Shown: piece by piece, positions 9,384-17,942 of the stretch
How positions within the stretch are numbered: the first letter of the stretch is position 1
How the letters are laid out: each line of letters opens with the position of its first letter
Assembly: GCA_011365025.1 (NCBI GenBank)
Contig: RDOF01000004.1
Span: 62,001 to 126,000, forward strand
Length of the DNA stretch: 64,000 bases
Reading direction: 5' to 3'
Origin: Candidatus Thorarchaeota archaeon
GTDB taxonomy: Archaea > Asgardarchaeota > Thorarchaeia > Thorarchaeales > Thorarchaeaceae
Notes under the pieces: model-generated
The model's input: only the letters and a program-made list of their open reading frames with translations
Told to the model about the DNA's origin: nothing
The model's database searches: none
Translations under genes and position numbers: made by a program

Positions 9384-10493
9384 GTGAGTAGGAAGTCATC
9401 AAGACTGAAAATCAGTTCCTGGCTCTTGGTCTTCATGGTGTGCTCTACAGTTGGACTTGTCTTGGGGCTACAACCGCATTATGCCTACTCAACCGAGGAA
9501 GTACGAAGCACGACCAATCACAGCTTCAATTTGACCGCGGTTCGCCCTGAGTGGGCATATATTCCATCGCCAATTACAGCTAGTCAGCTTGTTCGTGAGG
9601 AAGTAGCTTCACTGACAACAATTGGCTCATCAGTTTCAGTTGTCATTTTGAGTACGGGCGGCGAAGTAGTAGCATCCTTCTCTGATGTTGAAAGAATCCA
9701 GGATGTTGCGTTGGCAGTCTACGGCGCAAGAATCATTGTAATGAGACAAGACGCAGATGCCCACGTAGAATTGACGATAGCTAGATGGACGATACCATTG
9801 CCTCCGCCTGTGGTGCCTTTATGGACGCCTGTGCCTCTCATCATTGTCCTAGTCCTAGCTGCACTATCCTTGATAGTGATTCTTACCTCTCGTCCTTCCG
9901 TGATAGACTCACTCTCCGCAGATAGGACCCGGTTGAGTAGGTTCCAGCGCAATATCAAGCCTTGGCGGATAATTACTCTTGCAGTACTGGGGAGCCTTCT
10001 CATCAATCCATATCTCATCGGAGTGCGATACGACTACTTCACACCTGTGATGCAGGCCGAGGTCCTTGATTCCGGGGACATGAGTTTCATGCTCAACGCA
10101 ACCAATCCCACCGCTGAGCTACAGATTGCCCTCGGTCAATATACCCCTCCGGTCGATTTCAGATTTCATTCATTCAACGATGAGAACAATGCATATCATC
10201 TTGTGTTGATTGGGGACACACAGACACTCATGGAACTGTCTCACGAGAATTCAACTACTAGCTGGGAGATACGAGGAGAATCTGCGGGTGGAAATACTTA
10301 CACCCTGAGTTTCGAGCGGATTGCTGCCGATGTTCAAGTCAGCTGTTCCTACGAGATTGTCGGCAACTACATGAGGCCAGTCTTTGACCCTCTCACTCTT
10401 ACAGCTGCAGCCTGCATAGGAATTGCGGTCTATATGATATCTTTGGGCATGAGTTTTATGATTCAGGTGGAAAATGAAGAGGATTCGCTTTAG
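9384..10493 (+). CDS. Membrane protein with signal peptide and internal span, unknown
   Basis: 369 residues from GTG 9384, which has AGGGTGAT 3 nt upstream. An in-frame ATG at 9363 gives seven more residues but has no binding site. A basic N-terminus (SRKSSRLKISS) is followed by a hydrophobic segment LLVFMVCSTVGLVLGL. Further spans lie at VPLIIVLVLAALSLIVIL, IITLAVLGSLLINPYL and near the C-terminus (LTLTAAACIGIAVYMISLGMSFMI). Between them are Thr/Asn-rich stretches that probably lie outside the cell. No known domain is recognised. It stands alone between the divergent deacetylase and the methyltransferase. Confidence 0.75.
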   Translation: MSRKSSRLKISSWLLVFMVCSTVGLVLGLQPHYAYSTEEVRSTTNHSFNLTAVRPEWAYIPSPITASQLVREEVASLTTIGSSVSVVILSTGGEVVASFSDVERIQDVALAVYGARIIVMRQDADAHVELTIARWTIPLPPPVVPLWTPVPLIIVLVLAALSLIVILTSRPSVIDSLSADRTRLSRFQRNIKPWRIITLAVLGSLLINPYLIGVRYDYFTPVMQAEVLDSGDMSFMLNATNPTAELQIALGQYTPPVDFRFHSFNDENNAYHLVLIGDTQTLMELSHENSTTSWEIRGESAGGNTYTLSFERIAADVQVSCSYEIVGNYMRPVFDPLTLTAAACIGIAVYMISLGMSFMIQVENEEDSL

Positions 10494-10591
10494 CTGCCGC
10501 CAAGGTAGAGTGCTTTATTTGGTTCGATGACTAATCCTTCAACAACGGCCAACGAGCACCACGACCGCACTCGTTGCTGGAGCGAATGAAC

Positions 10592-11245
10592 ATGCCCAAC
10601 ACTCCTGAGGTATACTTTGACTTGGGTTCAGCCCTGTCATATATTGCGGATCTCTATAGTGCGGAAGATAGCCCCACAGTTGATGATTATGTGAAGTTTC
10701 TCGGTATCGACGACTTTGAACCCGTCATTGAAGATGATATTGCGAGACTCTTCAAACTCCTGCTCAAATTGACAAAACCAAAGAGTATACTCGAGATTGG
10801 AATGAGCATCGGCTTCTCAACAACTTCCATGGCTCTGGCTGTGAAAAACCACGGGGGGAGGATTACTACTCTAGAATTGAATGAAGCCATTGTCCCCCAA
10901 GCCAGAAAGGCGTTCAAGCACTTCGGTGTGGATGACATCATTGATGTTAAAATTGGGGATGCGAGTGAGCTCATCAAGACAATGAAATCGGAGTCCTTTG
11001 ATGTGGTTTTTCAAGATTCATCCAAGAGGCTCTACCCCGTCATGCTGAAGGATTGTGTGCGGGTACTGAAAAAAGGGGGCCTATTCTTGATAGATGATAC
11101 TCTCTTTCCAGTAATGAAGGAGCGGAGTGAATGGAGACATTCCACAAAGGCAATTCATGAATTCAATCAAAGGATAATATCATCTGGTGTATTCAGCGCT
11201 CTTCTTCCCTTGGGCGAGGGTTGCACAATTGCTGTGAAACTATAG
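10592..11245 (+). CDS. SAM-dependent O-methyltransferase (family 3)
   Basis: 217 residues from ATG 10592, which has GGAG 9 nt upstream; TTG 10574 and ATG 10586 are in frame. SAM-binding motif I is ILEIGMSIGFSTTSMA, acidic motif II is ITTLELNEAIV, and DVVFQDSSK corresponds to the DxVFxDxxK metal-site motif of caffeoyl-CoA-type O-methyltransferases (PF01596). VLKKGGLFLIDD follows. Members transfer a methyl group from SAM to a catechol-like hydroxyl with a divalent metal. The second Asp of the motif is retained. The substrate cannot be inferred. It converges on the tldE gene. Confidence 0.87.
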   Translation: MPNTPEVYFDLGSALSYIADLYSAEDSPTVDDYVKFLGIDDFEPVIEDDIARLFKLLLKLTKPKSILEIGMSIGFSTTSMALAVKNHGGRITTLELNEAIVPQARKAFKHFGVDDIIDVKIGDASELIKTMKSESFDVVFQDSSKRLYPVMLKDCVRVLKKGGLFLIDDTLFPVMKERSEWRHSTKAIHEFNQRIISSGVFSALLPLGEGCTIAVKL

Positions 11246-11286
11246 TGAGCAACCCTGCGTGTCTTTTGTTTCCGATAGAATTTTGG

Positions 11287-12666
11287 CTATTGGGTTGCCG
11301 CAGACATTCTGCAATCCTTTACGCGAACGGTCGGAATGAATGTGGGCGTGGGCACTTCCCACCAGAAGATCTGCTTACGATCATTCCCTACGGCATCAAC
11401 ATTGGCAAACATTCTCATTGTATTATCGCTGATTCTCAAGTTCTTAATCGGCTTCATTTCGCCATTCGCAATTAGAAACATGGCGTCTCTTGGAATCGTT
11501 GAGAATTCCCCTGTCTGGTAGTTCTGGAATCGTGTGTACCAGTTACTAGTCACATAAATGGTTGGCTTGGAGTTTTCAACGAGCTCTTCAAAACCATAAT
11601 TCCCGTTCTCGAATACGAGATTCGATGAGTTTGGAAGTAGCATCTTTAGACCCTCTCCGACCTTCAACATCTGTGAGCTTCCCGTAGAGGATGTGCCATG
11701 CATTTTTCCTGTTGTGGTGTTGTGGACAAATGATTTTAGAACTCCATTCTCTATGATGTTGGTTTGCTGCGTTGGAGTGCCTTCAAAATCGCTCTCACGC
11801 GAAGCAAGTCCGTTCGGAATCCAGGCATCATCGGTTACCGTTAGAAATTCTGAACCTATCTGTTCACCTATTTTGTCAGCCAAGGGCGACATTCCTATTA
11901 GGATCAGGAAAGGATTGGCTGAATCAGGTATACCTCCTAGGACATTGGCTCCAACAGTAGGACTGAGTACAAGGTCATAAATCCCGGGAGTTCCTTGGAC
12001 TGCTCCAACTGCCTCCTTTGAGAAGCGTCCTGCCTGTGCTCCTGCAGCGATAATCCCCTTTTCTGCCCTTGTTGGGATGGTTCCGCACTCTAAGCCTTGA
12101 CCGGAGTAGTCAAGCTCCTCCTGAAATGCTCTCACGTTTATGTCGAAGGATGAAACCTTAATGGAGCCCTCTGGCCCATAGCTTGATCTGAAGAAGCTAA
12201 GCTCCTTTGAAAACCTCAATGCGCCTGCGACCCTCTTTGCACCCTCTGATACTGCTGCATCAATCGCTGAGTTAACAAAACCGGGCGCCAAAACTGTGAA
12301 ATCATCGATCTTTGGATCATAGGCGCCATCGATTGCCCTATAGCTACGTACCTCTTGTTCAACTCCGGCGAAGAGCATAGACTCAGGCAGTCTTTTTGCG
12401 AAAGCAATTGTGCTTTCGACGGTCTTTCGTGCCTCTTCCTCTGATGTTACAGACTGCTCACCATAGCCCGTCTGGGCTCCTTCGATAATGACGAACAACT
12501 CGAGCTTGAGTTCCTCCCACCGCTTCCCAATATCAATTGCATTCTGACTGAACCTTATTTGAGAGCCGGATGACATTCTGCCTCTGGCAATTATCCCTTC
12601 TGCCTTATCCTTACAGTAATCTACTGCAACATCGACGTAGGTCTTCAGGTCTTCATACCCTGCCAT
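11287..12666 (-). CDS. tldE: TldE/PmbA-type subunit of TldD/TldE protease
   Basis: 459 residues. The sequence follows the PmbA/TldE family, with an N-terminal half rich in Asp/Glu helices and a C-terminal beta-rich half (SPTVGANVLGGI, GLASRESDFEGTPTQQT, FVHNTTTGKMHGTSSTG). As expected for TldE it has no HExxxH zinc motif, which lies in the partner TldD encoded just upstream. The two genes overlap by 1 nt (TAATG at 12664-12668), so they are translationally coupled. In bacteria the heterodimer trims peptides such as microcin precursors and degrades unfolded small proteins. The archaeal substrate is unknown. The ATG start is secure. Confidence 0.9.
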   Translation of the reverse strand: MAGYEDLKTYVDVAVDYCKDKAEGIIARGRMSSGSQIRFSQNAIDIGKRWEELKLELFVIIEGAQTGYGEQSVTSEEEARKTVESTIAFAKRLPESMLFAGVEQEVRSYRAIDGAYDPKIDDFTVLAPGFVNSAIDAAVSEGAKRVAGALRFSKELSFFRSSYGPEGSIKVSSFDINVRAFQEELDYSGQGLECGTIPTRAEKGIIAAGAQAGRFSKEAVGAVQGTPGIYDLVLSPTVGANVLGGIPDSANPFLILIGMSPLADKIGEQIGSEFLTVTDDAWIPNGLASRESDFEGTPTQQTNIIENGVLKSFVHNTTTGKMHGTSSTGSSQMLKVGEGLKMLLPNSSNLVFENGNYGFEELVENSKPTIYVTSNWYTRFQNYQTGEFSTIPRDAMFLIANGEMKPIKNLRISDNTMRMFANVDAVGNDRKQIFWWEVPTPTFIPTVRVKDCRMSAATQ

Positions 12667-14093
12667 TATCCAACACCTCCCAGTCTGATTCCTCTCAATC
12701 GAAGTTCGCCGCCTCCGGCTGCGACAGGCACGCCTTGCATTGGATCACTCTTTCCACAAGTGGCGGCGAAGTCCAGTTCAAGATTCTTTGAGACCGCATC
12801 AATCGCGCTCAACAGCCCCACGCTGGTTGTCTCCAGTACTGGCCGCTTCACCATGGTGTCTGTGACTTCTCCATCCTTAATCAGATAGGACTCGGCTCCA
12901 GAATACTTGCTTTGGTATCGTCTGTCATCGATATTCCATTCCATGAAGGAACGCATGTATACACCTAGTTTGATTCCCTCAACCAGCTCCTCAAGGGAAT
13001 GGTCTCCTGGTTCGACAAATGTGTTGGCCATTCTGATTATGGGCTCACGGTTGTAGGCTACGGCCCTAGCAGATCCATTTGAGTCCATTCCAAATACACT
13101 TCCGAATTCCCTGTTCAAAAGAGGTTCGTGCAGAACGCCCTTCTTGATGAGTGTTCGTTTCCGTGCCTCGACGCCTTCATCATCATATAGATAGAATCCC
13201 GCCGTGTTTGGAATAGTAGGATCCTCAGCAATGGTGACTGCGTCTGAGCCAACTTGAGACTCGCCAAGTTTGAGGTCTCTCCAGAAGCTTTCTCCTGCCT
13301 GAGCTCCTTCACGACCCTTTATCCTATCTCCCTCTGACGGGTGACCAACATTCTCATGCGAGATAATCCCTGCCACTTCAGGGCCTACAACCATGTCAAT
13401 TGGTTTGCCCGTCAGCTCCGACACACTGACCGAGTTGCTAGCATATTTTTGCAGTCTCTCAACTTCATCTGCCAGTCTTTCGACGACTCTCCCCTCTTTG
13501 ACCCTCTCCCATCCTCCACATTGCGTCAAGTCTACCGTGCGCTGCTCTGGTCCTGCGTTCCCGCTGGCGACAAGAATGAAGAACATGCTGATGTGAGAGT
13601 TGAACCCCACAATCTCGGTTCCTTCACTGGTGACAAGATACTTCTTAGTTTCAAATGGATTCATCATCATGGTATACTGAACAAGACCGCTCATCTGCTG
13701 ATTTAGCTCGTCAGCCGTCTTCATCATAGTATCAATATCGACATCTGAGATTCTCTCTTTGAGGTCTACGCTCCACTTCGCCTTGTTCGTGACTGGTTCT
13801 CCAAGATCTATCTTACGCTTTCGTTTTGCTGCCTTCGCCATCTCATAGGCTGCAGTAATAGCTTGCTCTGCGACCGACTTCTCAAGTCTGTCGAAGGAAG
13901 CAAATCCCATATTCCCGTCAACAAGAATTCTGACGCCTATGCCTATAGAAGGTGCCATTCCGCCCGAAACAGGGGCTCCATTTCTATAGACAAGCCCGCG
14001 CGCCGTTTCTTCGATAAAACGTGCTTCAATATAGTCGCCGCCAAGTTTCTGTCCGAAGGCAATGCAGTGTTCCGCTAGGTCTCTTCCGTCCAT
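12666..14093 (-). CDS. tldD: TldD zinc metalloprotease subunit
   Basis: 475 residues. The catalytic motif HENVGH (H246, E247, H251) is followed by PSEGD and matches the HExxxH zinc site of TldD. Other family segments are visible: MGFASFDRLEKSVAEQA, DDEGVEARKRTLIKKGVL and a C-terminal Gly-rich stretch. It is the first gene of a tldD-tldE operon and overlaps tldE by 1 nt. With TldE it forms a chamber-like cytoplasmic protease acting on unfolded peptides. The start is ATG 14093. The ABC operon begins 228 bp away on the other strand and could export a processed peptide, but no precursor peptide gene is visible. Confidence 0.92.
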   Translation of the reverse strand: MDGRDLAEHCIAFGQKLGGDYIEARFIEETARGLVYRNGAPVSGGMAPSIGIGVRILVDGNMGFASFDRLEKSVAEQAITAAYEMAKAAKRKRKIDLGEPVTNKAKWSVDLKERISDVDIDTMMKTADELNQQMSGLVQYTMMMNPFETKKYLVTSEGTEIVGFNSHISMFFILVASGNAGPEQRTVDLTQCGGWERVKEGRVVERLADEVERLQKYASNSVSVSELTGKPIDMVVGPEVAGIISHENVGHPSEGDRIKGREGAQAGESFWRDLKLGESQVGSDAVTIAEDPTIPNTAGFYLYDDEGVEARKRTLIKKGVLHEPLLNREFGSVFGMDSNGSARAVAYNREPIIRMANTFVEPGDHSLEELVEGIKLGVYMRSFMEWNIDDRRYQSKYSGAESYLIKDGEVTDTMVKRPVLETTSVGLLSAIDAVSKNLELDFAATCGKSDPMQGVPVAAGGGELRLRGIRLGGVG

Positions 14094-14253
14094 GGTTGAT
14101 GCGCCTGACGAGATGCTGATACAACCTCTTGATAAAGGCTACCCATTGAGCTGGCAGTTCTACCCATATGATTTGGATTCAGCTGAGGCTTGTCCTTTTC
14201 TCCGTGGCGCAAACTGCAATCTTCCCGAAGCATCTGGATAGAAGAGCAAGATA

Positions 14254-14303
14254 TATATCGTGCCACGTACTATATCGTGTCACATAGTATATAGCACGAT
14301 ATA
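14254..14303 (+). promoter_or_regulatory. Operator-like triple repeat over the ABC operon promoter
   Basis: TATATCGTG occurs at 14254-14262 and 14271-14279 (17 bp apart) and in reverse complement at 14295-14303. The second and third copies form a 33 bp inverted repeat with 9 bp arms. The TATA-rich centre (about 14286-14293) lies 25-35 bp before ATG 14322, so the repeat covers the probable promoter. This arrangement fits repression by a dimeric regulator. The binding protein is not identified; no regulator gene is adjacent. Confidence 0.65.
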
Positions 14304-14321
14304 ACGGGAACGGAGTCTGTC

Positions 14322-15245
14322 ATGTTATCCAGCGAATCCCTAATTCAAGTGAGAAACTTGCACAAGCAGTTTGGTCAGGTCAGAGCTTTGAATGGTTTAG
14401 ATTTGGAGGTTGGCTCTGGCATATTCGGGCTTATCGGCCCGAATGGCTCTGGCAAGACCACTCTTGTTCGTGCTCTACTCGGTCTAATTCATCCTGATCA
14501 AGGCGAAGCTTCGGTTCTGGGTCGTAGCATTTGGACAGAGTCCTTGCACATCAGGAAGAGAATAGGGGTGCTACACGAGCGACCCAAATACCCTCCGAGA
14601 ATGACTGCTGAGAGATATCTCACCAATGTTAGTAAGCTGTATGACACAGGGCGCGATTCGGCTGAACTGCTATCGCTGGTGGGCCTTTCAGATGCCAGTG
14701 CACGCAAGATTGGCAATCTGTCCGCTGGAATGCACCAGCGACTGGGAATCGCTCAAGCCTTAGCGGGCGACCCTGAACTTGTCTTCTTAGACGAACCGAC
14801 TGCAAACTTGGACGTATCAGGTCGAGATGAGGTGGTTCATCTCATTATCAACCTTCACCAAGATCTGGGGGTTTCCTTCTTCATATCCTCGCACATTTTA
14901 TCAGAGCTGGAACGAGCGTGCCATGGGGTGGCATTCATTCGAGCCGGGAAAGTTGTGGAGAAGGGATCTGTCATTGACATTATTAGAGAACATACGAAAA
15001 GGCGATTCCGAATTATTACATCTGATTCCAAGACCCTTCAAGGTGCACTGAAGGACATTCCAGAATTAATTGAGGCTACAGTTACCGGGGTGAGCACAGT
15101 CAGCGTGGTACTTGACAAGGGCAACCTGAAGACCGTTCAGGCAAGAGTGGAAGAGATAGCAGAATCACTCGGGATTAAGGTCTACGCATTCGAACAAGCC
15201 GATTCCCTGGAAGATGCTTACAAGGAGGTCATGAGGGATGAGTAG
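14322..15245 (+). CDS. ABC transporter ATP-binding protein
   Basis: 307 residues. Walker A is GPNGSGKTTL (about 39-48), the signature is LSAGMHQRLGIAQAL (with LSAGM in place of LSGGQ), and Walker B is ELVFLDEPTANLD followed by the H-loop ISSHIL. The C-terminal 90 residues resemble the extension of ABC-2-type export ATPases. It is first in a three-gene operon and overlaps the permease gene by 8 bp. It powers transport through that permease. Direction is probably export, as no substrate-binding protein is present. Expression is probably controlled by the repeat at 14254-14303. Confidence 0.95.
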   Translation: MLSSESLIQVRNLHKQFGQVRALNGLDLEVGSGIFGLIGPNGSGKTTLVRALLGLIHPDQGEASVLGRSIWTESLHIRKRIGVLHERPKYPPRMTAERYLTNVSKLYDTGRDSAELLSLVGLSDASARKIGNLSAGMHQRLGIAQALAGDPELVFLDEPTANLDVSGRDEVVHLIINLHQDLGVSFFISSHILSELERACHGVAFIRAGKVVEKGSVIDIIREHTKRRFRIITSDSKTLQGALKDIPELIEATVTGVSTVSVVLDKGNLKTVQARVEEIAESLGIKVYAFEQADSLEDAYKEVMRDE

Positions 15246-16047
15246 CAGGGTAAGAAAGCTTTGGGCGGTTTTTGCTTTCGATTTTGAGGCAACATTGGGA
15301 TATGGTTTCCTTGAGGCCGTCGCTGCCTTCATGCTTTACATATCAGTCACTTTGACCAATAATCTAATAGCAGCTGGACATCTCCGGGTGGAGATTCCCC
15401 CTAACCCACCTTGGTCTGGAGTCTATGAGGACTACGTGACTCACATAGCTGATGCTGCAATCCGAGTCTACTGCACATCAACTACTGGTCTGGCCAGCGC
15501 GCTAGCTTTTGTTTTGCCAATTGTGGTCATGTTTAGCATAGCAAAGGGATTCGAAGACGGGTTCCTCCAGACTCAGCTTTCCTATCCCATTGGGCGTAGC
15601 AAACTACTGCTAACTAAGGTGGTTTCCACAGTTTGCATATTCGGTGCACTCTCATCCATATCCATTCATCTGGCCGTGAGCATTTTGAGTCCTGGGAGTC
15701 TGCAGATTGGCAGTATGTTCCTAGTGGCAGGAGCGTTGTGGGCATTCCTGGTTTTGGTCATAACATCAACAACCTTGCTGGCCCTTGCAATCAAGAGGCC
15801 TCTATTTGGGACTCTCGTTGGAGTCTCACTCTGGTTGGGGATTGGTGTAATGGGGGTGCTGCCAGATATCTTACAGCCCTTGGAGAATGTATTAAATCCG
15901 CTGATACCAGTTAACGAATTCGTCAATTCCTACTCTACAACGACTCTGCTCTTCGGTAACTTGGTGTTGTATGTTGTCGGAACAATAGCGCTTGCGCTAA
16001 GCCTTTTGATGATTAGCGTCGTCTACTTCAATCAACTGGATGTTTAG
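15238..16047 (+). CDS. ABC-2-type transporter permease
   Basis: 269 residues with about six membrane spans: a first near 15-40 (LEAVAAFMLYISVTL), then ASALAFVLPIVVMFSIA, LTKVVSTVCIFGALSSISIHLAV, FLVAGALWAFLVLVITSTTLLALAI, LVGVSLWLGIGVMGVL and LVLYVVGTIALALSLLMISVV. The layout, with a long loop after span 1, fits ABC-2 permeases. It overlaps the ATPase gene and is followed within 6-12 nt by a small membrane protein. Homodimers of such permeases with two ATPases form exporters for drugs, peptides or lipids. The substrate is not known. Confidence 0.88.
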   Translation: MSSRVRKLWAVFAFDFEATLGYGFLEAVAAFMLYISVTLTNNLIAAGHLRVEIPPNPPWSGVYEDYVTHIADAAIRVYCTSTTGLASALAFVLPIVVMFSIAKGFEDGFLQTQLSYPIGRSKLLLTKVVSTVCIFGALSSISIHLAVSILSPGSLQIGSMFLVAGALWAFLVLVITSTTLLALAIKRPLFGTLVGVSLWLGIGVMGVLPDILQPLENVLNPLIPVNEFVNSYSTTTLLFGNLVLYVVGTIALALSLLMISVVYFNQLDV

Positions 16048-16058
16048 GAGGAATGGAG

Positions 16059-16586
16059 TTGAAAATCGCTAGATTGCTTCTCATTTTTGGCATTATCATG
16101 ATTGCATCTTCGGTTTCTGGATTCTACCACTGGGGTATGGGCTCTGGCGTGAATTTGGGCAAATACGAAGGAACCATGTTCCGAGTAAGTGGCAATTTTC
16201 ATTTGATAGTTATGTCTAATGATGGGGCTGAACTCAACATCTGCATTCTTACAGGAGAAGATGTACTCAGGGCGATAAAAGATGGCTCATTTGCAAATGT
16301 CACTCCTCTGTATCATGTCGAGAAAAGCCTCTACTTCGAGGCCGTAATTGAAATAGCTGCGCCAGGCTGGTATGGTGTTCTTGTGGCACCTTTTCAAAAC
16401 ATAACAGCGCACTACGACATTGAGTTTGAACCTATTGTGCCCTCCTCTAATCTCTTCTTCTATGGTTCGTTGCTCATGGTTGCTGGGATAGTGCTGTTTG
16501 TCGTTGCTAGGGCCACACAACTCGTGCCATCACCAAGAAGAACCAAGCCTGAGTCAGAAGCACAAGCAGTATCCAGTGAGGACTAG
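16059..16586 (+). CDS. Small membrane protein of the ABC operon
   Basis: 175 residues from TTG 16059, which lies 7 nt after GGAGG (16047-16051); an in-frame ATG at 16053 is only 1 nt from the binding site and less likely. It has one span at the N-terminus (LLLIFGIIMIASSVSGFYHWGM), a beta-rich outside domain of about 100 residues and a second span (LFFYGSLLMVAGIVLFVVA), ending in a charged tail. It resembles accessory subunits of export systems only in layout. It is the last gene of the operon and probably assists the transporter or senses the substrate. Confidence 0.75.
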   Translation: MKIARLLLIFGIIMIASSVSGFYHWGMGSGVNLGKYEGTMFRVSGNFHLIVMSNDGAELNICILTGEDVLRAIKDGSFANVTPLYHVEKSLYFEAVIEIAAPGWYGVLVAPFQNITAHYDIEFEPIVPSSNLFFYGSLLMVAGIVLFVVARATQLVPSPRRTKPESEAQAVSSED

Positions 16587-17148
16587 ATTTTTCGCCATCG
16601 ATGGTTCTACACGAAACCAAAGCGGCTGAATTGAGTCAATGGTATGTTTCAGTAGTGGCATCTTGTTTGCGCCCACAACTCAGAAACTCACTCGAGCGAA
16701 TCACATGTTGCCAATCGCGCTTACGGCGAGTACAGACACAGACGGCTACCAGTACCTTCTGGAGATGCCCAAAACATTTTGGCGGTATCTGTCGCGGAGA
16801 GGATTTTAATGTCTCACGGTTGGGCAGAGTTCAATAGAACCACCTTATTCCTTGGTATTGTCCACCTTGATGTTTGTGTGCGCTTTCAGTGCCATTGGAA
16901 CTGGTTTTGATATGAATTGTCCTTGGTGTACTATACTAATGGCCGATTGTTAAGCCATTTATCAATAACTCCAGACGAGCTGCAATGGACGTTTGACGCC
17001 AAATTCATCAAGTCATTCCAAAGCCGCTAAATTAGAGATAGTAGGCACGTCTGCTTCTGCTTATATTGCTCCTTCACCATCCACACATCAGAGCTCATCT
17101 CTTCGATTTGAGCTCTCGCAAGCAAAATCGTGACGGAGGATTTCGCAA
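16587..17148. other. 562-base region without a supported gene
   Basis: Open frames here are short and lack start signals: 78 codons at 16601-16837 and 34 codons at 16705-16809. Neither resembles a known protein, and both have odd composition compared with neighbouring genes. I cannot exclude a decayed gene. A TATA-like CTTATATTG near 17060 may belong to the secreted protein gene at 17149. A GGAGGA ribosome binding site lies at 17135-17140. Confidence 0.5.
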
Positions 17149-17784
17149 ACGAAAACTATACACAAGGCAGCGCTGATTATGGTTGCTGCTATTGTTCTGT
17201 TGCAGGTATCATTACCAGTGGCAGCAGCATGGTATGAATACCCACCATGGGAGTGCTCCAACTGGAAAAAAGCCGGATCTCCATCAAAGAGCTACGTGTC
17301 CATTGACGCTACCACCGGTTTGATGGGGGTGAAAGTCATAGATGTTGGTTACGCAATGACTTGGATGGGGTACAAACCATTTGCGCTGGTAAATGACAAC
17401 TACTATACTATCTATGAGGTGTCCTTCAGAGGCATGCTCGACGCATACCTCAAAGCACCTCTCTTTGGCTACTCGGCATTGGAAATCGCGATAGTGCTGG
17501 TCTATGCTGATGGTACTGTCCTTGATTCAGATGTCATTTACAGCCGAAGTGCCTGGTGGAACGATGGCTATGAAGTCGACTACTACTTTAACACCCTTGG
17601 TGTAAAGGGTTATGTGAGCGACTTCTATGCCAACAAGGAGTACTACATCTGCGTACGCATCTATGGAATTTCTGCCAGTACTGCTGGTGGTCGCGTTGTA
17701 AGGGACGCTGGCACAACAGGCTTCGCACAAGTCGAAGTTTTTTCAATACGCACTTCTGAGTACTACACGGGTCCCAAAGGCTAG
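17149..17784 (+). CDS. Small secreted protein, apparent ACG start
   Basis: 211 residues if read from ACG 17149, 201 from ATG 17179. GGAGGA at 17135-17140 lies exactly 8 nt before ACG and in the right frame. From there the protein begins (M)KTIHKAALIMVAAIVLL..., a complete signal peptide with basic N-terminus, hydrophobic core and AAA cleavage site before WYEYPPWE. Starting at ATG 17179 would remove the basic part and leave no binding site at useful distance. The mature part (about 175 residues) is rich in Tyr and beta-strand-like segments, without a known domain. Either translation starts at ACG or an ATG has mutated. Confidence 0.7.
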   Translation, partial: TKTIHKAALIMVAAIVLLQVSLPVAAAWYEYPPWECSNWKKAGSPSKSYVSIDATTGLMGVKVIDVGYAMTWMGYKPFALVNDNYYTIYEVSFRGMLDAYLKAPLFGYSALEIAIVLVYADGTVLDSDVIYSRSAWWNDGYEVDYYFNTLGVKGYVSDFYANKEYYICVRIYGISASTAGGRVVRDAGTTGFAQVEVFSIRTSEYYTGPKG

Positions 17785-17793
17785 CCTGCTTTA

Positions 17794-17832
17794 GTGCTCC
17801 CTTTTCTTGGTGGAGCACTTCTCTTTTTTCTG
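17794..17832 (+). terminator. Stem-loop terminator after the small secreted protein gene
   Basis: GTGCTCC (17794-17800) pairs with GGAGCAC (17812-17818), giving a 7 bp stem and an 11 nt loop. TTCTCTTTTTTCTG follows. It lies 10 bp after the stop codon. Confidence 0.7.
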
Positions 17833-17942
17833 TGAAGGCGATTGCATCGAGTAATTTGATGACTAATCCAGGACCGCCGATGATGGTGCCCATATTCGCA
17901 GCCTGAATAGCCCTTATCAGGCACGTTAGATAATACAAGACC

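Noticed and set aside
16601..16837. 78-codon frame in the gap after the ABC operon
   Set aside because: Arg/Cys-rich translation without start signal or family resemblance; treated as noncoding.
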